NCBI GenBank assembly: GCA_036015235.1
Contig: CP107926.1
Coordinates: forward strand, 5,103,501-5,167,500
Source: Streptomyces sp. NBC_00433
GTDB taxonomy: Bacteria; Actinomycetota; Actinomycetes; Streptomycetales; Streptomycetaceae
Direction of reading: 5' to 3'
Length of the DNA: 64,000 bases
The notes beneath the pieces are model-generated. The model was not told the origin of the DNA, ran no database searches, and saw nothing but the letters and a program-made list of their open reading frames with translations. Each line of letters opens with the position of its first letter. Within the stretch, counting starts at the first letter, position 1. A program made the translations under genes and the position numbers. Shown one piece after another: positions 25,800 to 34,699 of the stretch.

Positions 25800-26519
25800 A
25801 TGCAGTTCACCTCCGAGCAGCGCCACGACGACGGCGTCCTCGAACGCGAATTCACCCTCGGCGAGATCCCCGGCACCCTGTGGACGCCCGGATCCGCACC
25901 CGCCCCGCTCATCCTGATGGCCCACAACAACGGCCTGCCCAAGGGGGAACCCCGGCTGGTGGCCCGGGCCCGGCAGTCCGCGGCGAACGGCTACGCGGTG
26001 GCCACCATCGACGCCGCCGGGTGCGGTGACCGGCCCCGTTCCGCCGCCGACCAGCAGGCCCGCGCCGACCTGCGCCGGGCCGTGCAGGCCGGCGAACCGG
26101 TCGACGACATCTTCGAGTCCTTCGTCGGCCCGCTGGTCGAGAAGGCGGTCCCGGACTGGCGGACCACCCTGGACGCCCTCCTCGCGCTGCCGGAGATCGA
26201 CGGCCCGGTCGGCTACTCGGGCTGGACCGCCGTCGGCATCCGCCTGGCGGCGGTCGATCCGCGCATCGCGGCCGCCGGCTTCTTCGCCGGGGGCTACGTG
26301 CCCCGCGCCCAGCGCGAGGAGGCCCGGCGGGTCACCATCCCGCTGCTCTTCCTGCTGCAGTGGGACGACGAGGGGAACCCCCGGCAGCGCGCCCTGGACC
26401 TCTTCGACGCCTTCGGCACCAAGCAGAAGACGCTGCACGCCAACATGGGCGGCCACACCGGCACCCCGTGGTTCGAGGCGGAGGACGGCAACCGCTTCTT
26501 CGGCCGCCACCTGAAGTGA
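25800..26519 (+). CDS. Alpha/beta hydrolase (dienelactone-hydrolase-like)
   Basis: 239 aa, ATG 25800 preceded by GAAAGG. Alpha/beta-hydrolase fold: LILMAHNNGLPKG holds the oxyanion strand, VGYSGWTAVGIRLA the nucleophile elbow (GYSGW, Ser in the usual place), LLFLLQWDDEGN the acid, and MGGHTGTPW the catalytic His. No signal peptide, so it should be cytosolic. Members hydrolyse esters or lactones. Position alone, after a MerR-clamp gene and a terminator, gives no pathway. Confidence 0.85.
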   Translation: MQFTSEQRHDDGVLEREFTLGEIPGTLWTPGSAPAPLILMAHNNGLPKGEPRLVARARQSAANGYAVATIDAAGCGDRPRSAADQQARADLRRAVQAGEPVDDIFESFVGPLVEKAVPDWRTTLDALLALPEIDGPVGYSGWTAVGIRLAAVDPRIAAAGFFAGGYVPRAQREEARRVTIPLLFLLQWDDEGNPRQRALDLFDAFGTKQKTLHANMGGHTGTPWFEAEDGNRFFGRHLK

Positions 26520-26943
26520 GGCCGCGCCGCCAGCCCGGCGGCAGCCGCTAGCCGAGGTCGGCCGGGCCGCGGTCCACCGAGGCCAACTCCCGGCCCTCCT
26601 CCACGGCTGCGGCGCCGGGTCCCGCCGACCACGCGGGTACGCGGCGGGGACGACGTCGCCCATCGACACGACCGACGCGACCGGGTCCGCCGGCCCGGTG
26701 GCCGGCGTGATCGCGAGCTGGGGGCATAGGGCGCCGCGTGGGCCCTCTTGCCCCGGCAGGCGGTCCACCGGCCCATCACGACAGCGTCACAATAGCCGGA
26801 CTTTTCAGGCCTTCGCCTGCCGTTCTCCGGCAAGCTGCTTCCTCCGCATCCGTTCCGCGTTCGCCGAGACACGGAGTGTATCGGCACGCGGAAATCATCG
26901 AGTAGAGGCACGTCAGCGCGCTGTGAGGCCAGAGGGGCTTGCG
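26520..26943. other. Gene-free stretch
   Basis: No gene recognised. The last ~90 bp before the DUF4041 gene are relatively AT-rich (CGGAAATCATCGAGTAGAGG near 26889-26908) and should hold its promoter. AGAGGGG at ~26930 is the ribosome site. Confidence 0.4.
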
Positions 26944-28599
26944 ATGGAGCAACGTTTCAACCCGCCGCCGGGGTGGCCGGTTCCGGCTGAGGGGTGGATC
27001 CCGGAGGCGAGCTGGCGGCCCGATCCCTCCTGGCCGCCTCCTCCGCCAGGCTGGCAGCTCTGGGTCCCCGCGCTCACTCGACCTGGAAGGCCGGGGCCCT
27101 CCTGGGCTCGTACGACTCCGGACACCGCCGTGACCGCCGTGGACGCGGCGGAACCCGCGAGGCACGCGAACGGCGCATCGACAGTCGGGGCTTCGGTGAA
27201 CGACGGACCGGAGAACACCACGCCGACGTCCCTGCCACCGCAGCGTGGAGGGCTGTTCGGCCGCCGGCGCCGAGAAGAGGCCTCCGAAGCCGCCGAGTTA
27301 CGTGCGTGGATCGCCAGGACGCAGGGTGCGGACGCGGAGCAGGTGGCCGGACTCATCCACCAAGTACGCACTGAGGCGGCGACGTTGCGGTCGCAGGCCG
27401 AGGCGGAATCCGAGGGAATCCGCAAGGACGCCCGCGATGTCGCCAAGGACGTCCTGGACGACGCCCGCAAGACGGCGAAGGAGACCCAGCGGCTCCAGAA
27501 GGACGCGGAGAAATACCGCCGGGAGGTCTACGAGGCACAGGCCCGCCTCGCCGCGACGCAGGCCAGGATCGTCACCACGGACGAGACGGCACTGCTCCAG
27601 GAGGTGGGGATCTACGCCTACCGGCACCAGCTGCACGACGCTGTCGCCTACCGCAGCCGCCTCGACTCCCTGCAGGCGGAGATCAAGAGCCTCGCGCAGA
27701 CCAACCAGGCGGTGCTCGGTGCGACGGACTGGACCGTCAACGGCTCCAAGCGCGAAGGCCAGAAGATGGTCCGCGACTTCTCCAAGCTCATGCTGCGCGC
27801 CTACAACGCCGAAGCCGACTACGCCGTTCGGAGCATGCGGCCGCACCGCCTGAACTCGCTGGTCGACCGTCTCCACAAGAGCCGGGAGACCATTGCGAAG
27901 CTCGGCGCGACGATGCACATCCGCATCTCCGACAACTACCACAGCGCCCGGGTGCGGGAGCTGGAGCTGACGTCGGACTTCCTGCAGAAGAAGGACGAGG
28001 AGAAGGAAGCCCAGCGCGAACTGCGGGCCCGCGAGAAGGAAGAGGCCGCGGTGCAGCGCGAGCTGGATCGCGAGCGGGAGAAGCTGCGGAAGGAGCAGGG
28101 CCACTACGAGGCCGCACTCCAGCGTCTCCGGGAGCGGGGCGACCTGGCGGCGGTCAGCGAGATGGAGGCCAAACTGGCCGAGATCGAGAGCGCGTTGCGC
28201 GATGTGGAGAGCAGGGCCGCCAACATCCGGACCGGCTACGTGTACGTCATCTCCAATGTCGGCGCCTTCGGCGACCGGATGGTCAAGATCGGCCTGACCC
28301 GTCGGCTCGAACCCCTCGAACGCGTACAGGAACTCAGCGGCGCTGCTGTGCCCTTCCGATTCGACGTCCACGCGCTGATCTTCAGCAAGGACGCCGTCGG
28401 CCTCGAAGCGCAACTCCACCAGACATTCGCCGCACGCAGGGTCAACCGCGTCAACGGCCGCAAGGAGTTCTTCTACGTCACCCCCGGCGACGTGCGGGAC
28501 GCCCTGCAACGCTACGCCGGCCAGCACTTGGTGGAGTTCACCGAGGAACCCGAGGCGCTGGAGTGGCGGGCCAGCAGCGCCACATCGCCCCGTGCATAG
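26944..28599 (+). CDS. DUF4041 coiled-coil protein with T5orf172 (GIY-YIG-like) domain
   Basis: 551 aa from ATG 26944. The Pro/Trp-rich N-terminus (PPPGWPVPAEGW, PDPSWPPPPPGW) resembles actinobacterial DUF2510-type membrane-proximal tails. Residues ~120-215 are charged coiled coil. Residues ~220-360 match DUF4041 (LLQEVGIYAYRHQLHDAVAY). A further coiled coil rich in Glu/Arg/Lys follows. Residues 430-528 form a T5orf172/MUG113 domain of the GIY-YIG superfamily (YVYVISN, then VKIGLTRRLEPLERVQEL). The domain pair is known from phages and mobile elements and is suspected of DNA cleavage or defence roles. A TTA codon at 27298-27300 implies bldA control. Confidence 0.85.
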   Translation: MEQRFNPPPGWPVPAEGWIPEASWRPDPSWPPPPPGWQLWVPALTRPGRPGPSWARTTPDTAVTAVDAAEPARHANGASTVGASVNDGPENTTPTSLPPQRGGLFGRRRREEASEAAELRAWIARTQGADAEQVAGLIHQVRTEAATLRSQAEAESEGIRKDARDVAKDVLDDARKTAKETQRLQKDAEKYRREVYEAQARLAATQARIVTTDETALLQEVGIYAYRHQLHDAVAYRSRLDSLQAEIKSLAQTNQAVLGATDWTVNGSKREGQKMVRDFSKLMLRAYNAEADYAVRSMRPHRLNSLVDRLHKSRETIAKLGATMHIRISDNYHSARVRELELTSDFLQKKDEEKEAQRELRAREKEEAAVQRELDREREKLRKEQGHYEAALQRLRERGDLAAVSEMEAKLAEIESALRDVESRAANIRTGYVYVISNVGAFGDRMVKIGLTRRLEPLERVQELSGAAVPFRFDVHALIFSKDAVGLEAQLHQTFAARRVNRVNGRKEFFYVTPGDVRDALQRYAGQHLVEFTEEPEALEWRASSATSPRA

Positions 28600-28612
28600 G
28601 CACTCGTAGTGG

Positions 28613-28647
28613 CCGGCGCCTCGCCGCTCCCCGCGGCGCGGCGCCGG
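28613..28647. terminator. Bidirectional terminator hairpin
   Basis: CCGGCGCC (28613-28620) pairs with GGCGCCGG (28640-28647), with an inner GCCGC/GCGGC stem and TCCCC loop, between converging stops at 28599 and 28780. Confidence 0.75.
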
Positions 28648-28779
28648 CGGAGCTGCCGTCGTCGGCCGGCCGGAACCGTCCGAAAGGGTCGAGCCGGGGC
28701 GAGGAGAGCGAAGGGGCTGACGTCAGAGTGTGTGAGAAGGAAGCCCGTTCATAGCCTCGCCGTTCGGGAACGCTAGCAC

Positions 28780-30954
28780 CTACTCCGGGATCAGCGCTCG
28801 CAGATTCCGCGGGGTGATGACCACCGAGTCCGGGTGCAGGCCCTCCGGGCGCTCCATGCCGATGTACGTGACCGGGTCGGTCGGCAGGCTGCCGCCGTCC
28901 CAGAGGGTGCTCACCGTGCCCGGGTCCGCGGTCATCAGGTCGGTGAGCCAGCGCACCGTCAGGTACTCGCGCTCGACCACGCTGCGCAGCAGCGACGACA
29001 CCGTCACACGGTGGCCCTCGACGCGGTTGCCCGACGGCATGCCCCGCAGGTAGAGGTGCAGCCACTTCGCCTGCCAGGTGCCGTCCCGCCCGCGCTGGAA
29101 GGCCAGCGGGAGCGCGACCCGGCCGGGGCCGCGAAGTTCCGACTTCATCCGCACGGTGCGGGGCTCGAACGGCCGCCCCTGCTGCTCCCGTTCACGCAGC
29201 ATGAAGCCGAAGAAGGACTCCTCGACCTCCTCGAAGCCCTCACCGGAGTAGATGTGCACCTGCGGGACGATGAAGGTGCTGCGCACCGACGCGAGCCGCA
29301 GGTTGATGAATTCCGCCGCGCCTTCCGGGGCTTCGGTGATGTCGCCGGAGTGCTCGCCCTCGTACTGTCTGAGTTGGGTGTACGACAGCCACGCCGCCGT
29401 CCGGTAGCCGGCGTCGAGCAGTTGCGCGGACAGGTCGAAGTCCGTCGTCTCCTTGGCCTGCCTCCAGTGCACGAAGAACCGCAGCAGGTCCCCTTCGACC
29501 GGGGAGACCGAGCCGCGCGGCAGCGTGCCGAAGCCGCCCGCCGCCGCCCTGCCGCTGAGCGGAAGTGCCACGTCCAGCATGGCCGGGTCGATCAGCAGCC
29601 GTGCGGGACGCGGCAGCCGCCGCGCGATCTCGGTGTCCAGGGCGTCCGCGACGCGCTGCCGCTCGACCTCGGGTACGGGTCCGCGGGTGTCGGGCGCGAC
29701 CCAGCCGGCTCCGCGGCGGTTGACGAAGACGCGCGTGCCGGACTGTTCACGGGCGGGCGGACCCGCACGCCCGAGGAGGTGTTCGCGCACCGCGAGCAGC
29801 ACGCGGCCCGAGGCCCCCGCGGCAGCCTGCTCGGCCGCGGCCGCCACCGCTTCCCGCTCCTGCCGCGTGCCGCAGGACCGCAGCAGCCGGTCCAGCGCGC
29901 GCAGCAGCCGCCCCGGCGCCGCGGCCAGCACGTCTGCCGCGCCCACCACATCACCCGCGGCGAGCAGTTCCTCGACGCGGCTGTCGAACGACCGGGCGCG
30001 CAACTCGCCCCGCGCGACGGCGAACACCGAGGCGGCGCCGGGCCACTGCGGGTACTCGTGCGGGTGCAGCCGTTCGCCGAGCCGCTTGAACTCCTCGCGA
30101 TGCGCGCCCACATCGGCCAGCTTCGCCGGGTCGGCGGCGACCACCGCGTCAAGTCCGGCCAGCAGCGCCCGCCGCACCGGCCGGCGCAGCGCCAGGAAGC
30201 GCGTCGGCTCCACCAGGCCGGCGTCACCGCCGGACAGCGTGCACGCCAGCCGCAGTACATCGGTCACCGTGTCGAGCAGCAGGCTCGCGTTCGCGGCGAG
30301 CCGCGCCCGGTTGATCTCGGCGCGGTTCTCCCGTACCGGAATGCGCTCCGGCTGCGCCCCGGCCACGCAGTGCTCGGCCAGCACCGCCAGGTCGCGGAGC
30401 CCTTCCCCGCCGAGCGGGGTGCTGCTGCCCGCCAGCGCCAGATACAGCGCCCGCACCTCGTCCTCCAGGGCCCCGCCGAGATGCAGCACGGTCACCCGGT
30501 CACCTGCCGCCGCGACCAACTCGCCGTGCACGGCCAGCATGTCCTCGTACGAGTGCTGGTATCTGCCGTACGCCGGCAGCGTCAGCAGATCGACCACCCC
30601 GCTGCTGAGCTGCTCGACCGTACGCTGCCGCACCGCCTCGTCGGCGAGGGCCTCGGCGATGCAGGACCACCAGAACTCCTGGGTGTCGGGGACGTTGGCG
30701 GGGAAGTCGACGAAGTAGGCGTTGTGCTGTACGTGGTCGCCGACCATTTCCTTCACGGCCGCCAGCGTCCGTGTCGCGGCGCCGGTGACCGCCGCGGGCT
30801 CCAGCCCCGCGAGACGGCGCCGCGCGTCGGCCGAGAGCGTGAAGCCGGCCGACATCAGCGCGGCGTCGAACTGCCTCACCGCGGTATCGCCTTGGCCCGC
30901 GACAGATGCCCCGGCAGGCGGCGCGGGAATGCGGAGGGTGTGCCGTACGACCAT
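28780..30954 (-). CDS. Large TerD-like (tellurite/Ter stress system) protein
   Basis: 724 aa from ATG 30954; the frame is open further upstream but without family character. Residues ~30-110 (LMSAGFTLSADARRRLAGLE, then HVQHNAYFVDFPANVPDTQE) and the helical middle resemble the large MXAN_6230/SCO0854-type proteins of Ter gene clusters. Residues ~490-690 look like a TerD-fold domain: RFFVHWRQAKETTDFDLSAQ, then EGAAEFINLRLASVR, VPQVHIYSGEGFEEVEESFF and WLHLYLRGM. Ter proteins bind Ca and assemble membrane-associated stress or anti-phage complexes. No other ter gene is in the window, so this copy is isolated. It follows DUF4291 by 95 bp on the same strand. Confidence 0.7.
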   Translation of the reverse strand: MVVRHTLRIPAPPAGASVAGQGDTAVRQFDAALMSAGFTLSADARRRLAGLEPAAVTGAATRTLAAVKEMVGDHVQHNAYFVDFPANVPDTQEFWWSCIAEALADEAVRQRTVEQLSSGVVDLLTLPAYGRYQHSYEDMLAVHGELVAAAGDRVTVLHLGGALEDEVRALYLALAGSSTPLGGEGLRDLAVLAEHCVAGAQPERIPVRENRAEINRARLAANASLLLDTVTDVLRLACTLSGGDAGLVEPTRFLALRRPVRRALLAGLDAVVAADPAKLADVGAHREEFKRLGERLHPHEYPQWPGAASVFAVARGELRARSFDSRVEELLAAGDVVGAADVLAAAPGRLLRALDRLLRSCGTRQEREAVAAAAEQAAAGASGRVLLAVREHLLGRAGPPAREQSGTRVFVNRRGAGWVAPDTRGPVPEVERQRVADALDTEIARRLPRPARLLIDPAMLDVALPLSGRAAAGGFGTLPRGSVSPVEGDLLRFFVHWRQAKETTDFDLSAQLLDAGYRTAAWLSYTQLRQYEGEHSGDITEAPEGAAEFINLRLASVRSTFIVPQVHIYSGEGFEEVEESFFGFMLREREQQGRPFEPRTVRMKSELRGPGRVALPLAFQRGRDGTWQAKWLHLYLRGMPSGNRVEGHRVTVSSLLRSVVEREYLTVRWLTDLMTADPGTVSTLWDGGSLPTDPVTYIGMERPEGLHPDSVVITPRNLRALIPE

Positions 30955-31049
30955 GCGTTCGAGATCCTGGACCACGCGGCAATGCTCGCAGTACGCAACT
31001 GGCCGCGCACGGGGATTTCGCCCGCCTTGGCGAGGGCGCCGCGGGCAAG

Positions 31050-31742
31050 TCAGCGGCCCCCCTCCGTCACACGGCGGACCACTCGTCCAGGCGGGCGGCC
31101 AACGCGGGGTCCCGGAGGCGCGTCCTCGGGCCCCTGGGCAGCCGCGGGTGATGCGGCGATGCGTGATACGAGGGGGCCGGGGAGCGGGTACGGGCGTTCG
31201 GTCGGGAGCAGGTGGGCGGCCTGCGTGCGGGAGCCTGTGCGGGTCAGTTCGTGGATCTCGTGGGCCAGTTCGGTGACGTCGTCGATGCCCACGGTCCACT
31301 CGTCGGCGTAGCGGTGGGACGCCTCGGCGCGCAGGCCGACTTGCAGGGAGCGGGGCGGCGTCGGGCGCAGGTCCAGGTCACGCTCCGGGTCCCATTGGAC
31401 GCGCACGGGGCTGTGGCGCATGTCGCGCTTCCAGGCGTCCCGGGAGGCGTGGACGTGGCTGTCGTAGCTCGACAACGCGCTGTGGGCGAGGGCCCATTCG
31501 AAGCCGTCCCGGCGGATGCGGATGGCCAGCACCCGCTCCTGGCCCACGGCGGTACCCCAGGAGCTGCGGTACATCATCCAGAGGAAAGAGGGCTTGATCC
31601 ACGTCATCCGGTCGCGGCTGTACCCGGCGGAGAAACGCCCGCCGGCGGCGGCCGGTTCGGCGACCGCCGGGGAATACGCCTGGTAGACGGTGATCGTCTC
31701 GGAGTCGTAGAGGGCGCGTATCTCGCGCGAGGGGACGGACAC
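31050..31742 (-). CDS. DUF4291 protein
   Basis: 230 aa. The family signature is unmistakable: REIRALYDSETITVYQAYSP, FSAGYSRDRMTWIKPSFLWM, MYRSSWG and ERVLAIRIRRDGFEWAL. DUF4291 proteins are cytosolic, of unknown activity, and occur sporadically beside stress and conflict genes. The last 35 residues are Pro/Arg-rich and probably disordered. Likely co-transcribed with the downstream TerD-like gene. Confidence 0.9.
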   Translation of the reverse strand: MSVPSREIRALYDSETITVYQAYSPAVAEPAAAGGRFSAGYSRDRMTWIKPSFLWMMYRSSWGTAVGQERVLAIRIRRDGFEWALAHSALSSYDSHVHASRDAWKRDMRHSPVRVQWDPERDLDLRPTPPRSLQVGLRAEASHRYADEWTVGIDDVTELAHEIHELTRTGSRTQAAHLLPTERPYPLPGPLVSRIAASPAAAQGPEDAPPGPRVGRPPGRVVRRVTEGGR

Positions 31743-31830
31743 CCGTACATGCTCGCAACCGATGCCGCCCCGGGCCAGCAGGTTTCCTCCGGAGAGGTCG
31801 ACGGGCCGGCCCAGGGGCGGGGAAGGTGGA

Positions 31831-32658
31831 TCAGATGGCGGCCACCGGGCCGTCCCAGGCGTCCCGGTCCACCGTGATGGTGTAACCCTTGCGGGTCTCC
31901 TTGCTGTTGACGGTGTACTGGTGGCCTCGGCTGTGGCCGGTGAACAGCTTGGGGTCCCAGGGCCAGTCCGTCGTGGTGCTGGCCTTGCCGTCGTACAGCG
32001 CGTACCAGAGGTTGCCGGGCAGGTCGGTCTTGTCGGCCGCCGTGGCGATCGCCTTGGCGCTGGAGGTGCTGAAGCCGTAGTAGCCGGCGCGGTAGGTCTT
32101 GGCGCGCAGCGTCTTGGTGAAGGAACGCACGTACGCCAGAACGGCGTTGTTGCACGACGTGTTCGTGACCGTGTACGACTCCATGTCGAGGTAGATCGGC
32201 GAGCCAGCCTTCATGCCCAGCGCCGCGGCCTTGGCGACCGCGTCCTTGCCGTCGCTCGCGCCGAGCGCGGTGGCGGTGGCGGGGGTGATCTTCTCCGGGC
32301 TGGAGCCCGTCTGGCACGGCGGTTGGGCGCCGACGTAGATCGGGATGAGCTTCCACCCCGCGGTGTTGACCGTCTTCACCCACGACGCGGTGAGGTTGGG
32401 CTGCGCGCAACCCCGGTTCCTGCCGCCGATGTAGACGGCCGCCCCGCTGTAGTAGCCGTCCGCCTTCCACGCCTTCATCGCGGCCTGCGAAGGAGCCGTG
32501 CAGGCGTCGAATGCGCGACCCGTGAAGGTCTTCTGCGCCGGCCAAGTGGTCGCGGCCATCGACGACTGCGCGAGGACGACACCCCCGGCCACCACCGCTG
32601 CCCCCGCGGTGGCCCAGGCGATGTACCGCCCCTTCTTGGACAAACGGTGCTTGGACAA
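31831..32658 (-). CDS. Secreted DUF1906 (Rv2525c-like) glycoside-hydrolase-like protein
   Basis: 275 aa starting at TTG 32658, preceded by a GAGGGTGGGG tract; no in-frame ATG or GTG fits. Sec signal (YIAWATAGAAVVAGGVV) with cleavage near SMAATTW. The mature part follows DUF1906: FDACTAPSQAAMKAW, YYSGAAVYIGGRNRGCAQPN, LIPIYVGAQPP, SPIYLDMESY (Asp and Glu where a glycosidase would have its acids) and AGYYGFSTS. Rv2525c of mycobacteria has the same TIM-barrel fold and is linked to cell-wall carbohydrate. It probably acts on peptidoglycan or a surface glycan. Confidence 0.85.
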   Translation of the reverse strand: MSKHRLSKKGRYIAWATAGAAVVAGGVVLAQSSMAATTWPAQKTFTGRAFDACTAPSQAAMKAWKADGYYSGAAVYIGGRNRGCAQPNLTASWVKTVNTAGWKLIPIYVGAQPPCQTGSSPEKITPATATALGASDGKDAVAKAAALGMKAGSPIYLDMESYTVTNTSCNNAVLAYVRSFTKTLRAKTYRAGYYGFSTSSAKAIATAADKTDLPGNLWYALYDGKASTTTDWPWDPKLFTGHSRGHQYTVNSKETRKGYTITVDRDAWDGPVAAI

Positions 32659-32786
32659 GCCCCCACCCTCATTCTTCTGCGGCCCTCGGCCGCTGCCCTT
32701 CCCCCGTAACTCGGCTACGCCGAAGGCCTGATCGTAGAGCACCCGGCCGACGCGCCGAGCGCCGCCCGCGGGCGGCGCTATCACGG

Positions 32787-33794
32787 TCAGCGTGACCGGT
32801 GGCGGCGGGCCGCGGCGGTGCTGTGGCGGCGGCCGTGGCGGCGGGGTCGCCCGCGCGAGGAGCCCGCGGTTTCGGGCGCGCGTTCCTGCCGGTCCTGCGG
32901 GGCTTCGTCCTCGGCTTCGGTCTCGGCGGGCTCGGCTTCCCCCGGTGCCTCCTCCGCGGATTCGGCGGCCTCGCCGGTGGCCTTCCCGGCCGTTTCCGCC
33001 GCGTCCCCGGTGGTCGTCGTCGCGGTCGCGGTGATGTCATCGGCGGCGTCGTTCGCGGTGCCGGCCACGTCCTGTGCGGCCTCGCCCGCGCCCTGGCCGA
33101 CCTTCTCGGTGGCTTCGCCCGCGCCTGAGCCGACCTTCTCGGTGGCTTCGCCCGCGCCCGAGCCGACCTTCTTGGTGGCTTCGCCCGCGCCCGAGCCGAC
33201 CTTCTCGGTGGCTTCGCCCGCGCCTGAGCCGACCTCTTCGACCGCCTCGCCCGCGCCCTGGCCGACCTCCTGCACGGCTTCTCCCGCGCCTGAGCCGACC
33301 TTCTCCACGGCTTCGCCGGCGCCCGAGCCGACCTCCTCGACGGCCTGGCCCGCGCCCTCGCCCAGTTCGCCGACCGCGCGGCCGGTGCCGTCGGCGACCG
33401 ACTGGACCGCCTCGCCCACCGGGCGGGTGATCTGTTCGAGGATCTGCGGGTTGTGGTCGATGGTGCGCAGGACGGCGCCGATGATCTCGGCCACATTGTC
33501 GAGGCGCACCTTGAGCAGGGCCTGTGCCTGGACGCCCTTGATGTCGAGTTCGACGCGGCCCAGGGCGACGTTCACGCCGACGTCGAGCTTCAGCAGGTCG
33601 AGCACTTCCGCGTGGAGCGCCACCCGGGCCTGGAGATCCTCGACTTCGAGGTCGATCTCGTCGACGTGCAGGTCCGGGACGTCGAGCAGGACGTCCGGCT
33701 CGCCCTTCGGCTTGCGCGCCTCCCGCGGCAACTCCATCTCGTCCTCGGACACTTCGTACGTCTCTTCGTCCGCTTGCGCGTCACCGTCGTCCAC
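32787..33794 (-). CDS. 11-residue-repeat protein of gas-vesicle-type operon
   Basis: 335 aa, last gene of a three-gene operon; its GTG start is 2 bp after the SRPBCC stop. The acidic N-terminus leads to LLDVPDLHVDEIDLEVEDLQ and VALHAEVLDLLKLDVGVNVA, alternating beta-rich segments. Residues ~143-242 are nine hendecads of the form VGSGAGEAxEK, then an Ala/Thr/Glu-rich tail and a basic Arg/His-rich end. Eleven-residue repeats form amphipathic 11/3 helices, as in LEA proteins and synuclein, which lie on membranes or hydrophobic shells. Related proteins sit beside gas-vesicle genes in Streptomyces. The exact role is unknown. Confidence 0.75.
   Translation of the reverse strand: MDDGDAQADEETYEVSEDEMELPREARKPKGEPDVLLDVPDLHVDEIDLEVEDLQARVALHAEVLDLLKLDVGVNVALGRVELDIKGVQAQALLKVRLDNVAEIIGAVLRTIDHNPQILEQITRPVGEAVQSVADGTGRAVGELGEGAGQAVEEVGSGAGEAVEKVGSGAGEAVQEVGQGAGEAVEEVGSGAGEATEKVGSGAGEATKKVGSGAGEATEKVGSGAGEATEKVGQGAGEAAQDVAGTANDAADDITATATTTTGDAAETAGKATGEAAESAEEAPGEAEPAETEAEDEAPQDRQERAPETAGSSRGRPRRHGRRHSTAAARRHRSR
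33068..33366 (-). repeat. Nine 33-bp tandem repeats inside the 11-residue-repeat gene
   Basis: Units on the minus strand encode xVGxGAGEAxx; the most similar copies differ by only one to three bases. They are in-frame coding repeats, so copy number may vary by slippage or recombination. Confidence 0.85.
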
Positions 33795-33796
33795 GG

Positions 33797-34693
33797 TCAG
33801 CCGGCCTCTTCCTCTTCGTCGTCCTCGTACTCTTCTTCGTCGTCGTCCTCTTCCTCCTCGGCCTCCTCCGCTTCCATGGCCTCCTCGTGGGTCTGTACGA
33901 CCTCGCCGTCGCGGATCTCGCCGCGCCAGCCCTCGGCCTCCTCCTCGGCGAAGGTCACGTACCGCTGGAAGTGTTTGAAGTCCAGCCGGGCGCGGCGGCC
34001 TTGGGCACGCCAGAGGTTGCCGGTCTTCTCCACGATGCCGGCCGGGTGGTAGACGAGGACGAGGATGATCCGGGTGAGCGTCGGGGTGATCTCGTGGAAG
34101 CTGACGGCGCCCTGCGTGCTGCCCAGGGCGCCCTCGGACGTCCAGACGATGCGGTCGTCAGGGAGCTGCTCCTGGACGGTCGCCTTCCATTTCCTGGTCG
34201 ACGGGCCGATCTTGACCGTCCACTCGCTGGTCGCCTCGTCGCCGCGCTCGGCCTGCCGGACGCCCTTGGTGAAGCCGCTGAAGTTCTCGTACTCGGTCCA
34301 GTGGTCGTACGCGGTACGCAGCGGCACCCCGACGTCGATCGTCTCGATGATGGTCGTGGCCTTGGTGTCCTCCGACGTGTCGTCGTCGCCGCCCGAACTG
34401 CCGCCGGAGACGGCGTCCTTGATCTTGCCGGTGACGCCGCTCTTGATCTCCTCGCCCTTCTCGGCGGCGATCGCCTTGGCCGGCGACTCACCGTGCAGGA
34501 CGCGCTTGCCGACCTTCGGCACGGTGCCGCTGTCCTCGTCGACGTCGATGAACTTGTCGGCCGCCTCGGTCAGCCGGCTCCCGGCCTTGCGGGCGACATG
34601 CTTCGCTCGGGCGCTGAGGTACTGCCCGAGTTCGTGCTTGAGCAGCTGCATCGGGCCCGGGTCGGCTTCCTTGGTCTTCTGGTCGGTCGCCAT
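33797..34693 (-). CDS. SRPBCC-family (polyketide cyclase/dehydrase-like) protein
   Basis: 298 aa, start 6 bp after the upstream stop with GGAGAGGTG as ribosome site. Residues ~1-115 are charged helices (LLKHELGQYLSARAKHVARK). Residues ~115-245 form an SRPBCC domain (TIIETIDVGVPLRTAYDHWT, then FSGFTKGVRQAERG and IVWTSEGALGSTQGAVSFHE). The final ~35 residues are almost all Glu/Asp. The same order of Lys-rich protein, then SRPBCC protein occurs in Streptomyces gas-vesicle clusters. SRPBCC folds bind hydrophobic ligands, so a chaperone or lipid role is plausible. No gvp structural gene is in the window. Confidence 0.85.
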   Translation of the reverse strand: MATDQKTKEADPGPMQLLKHELGQYLSARAKHVARKAGSRLTEAADKFIDVDEDSGTVPKVGKRVLHGESPAKAIAAEKGEEIKSGVTGKIKDAVSGGSSGGDDDTSEDTKATTIIETIDVGVPLRTAYDHWTEYENFSGFTKGVRQAERGDEATSEWTVKIGPSTRKWKATVQEQLPDDRIVWTSEGALGSTQGAVSFHEITPTLTRIILVLVYHPAGIVEKTGNLWRAQGRRARLDFKHFQRYVTFAEEEAEGWRGEIRDGEVVQTHEEAMEAEEAEEEEDDDEEEYEDDEEEEAG

Positions 34694-34699
34694 CAGCGG

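Noticed and set aside
33068..33366. CRISPR-like array of 33-bp repeats
   Set aside because: Units are contiguous, without spacers, and in frame within a coding gene.
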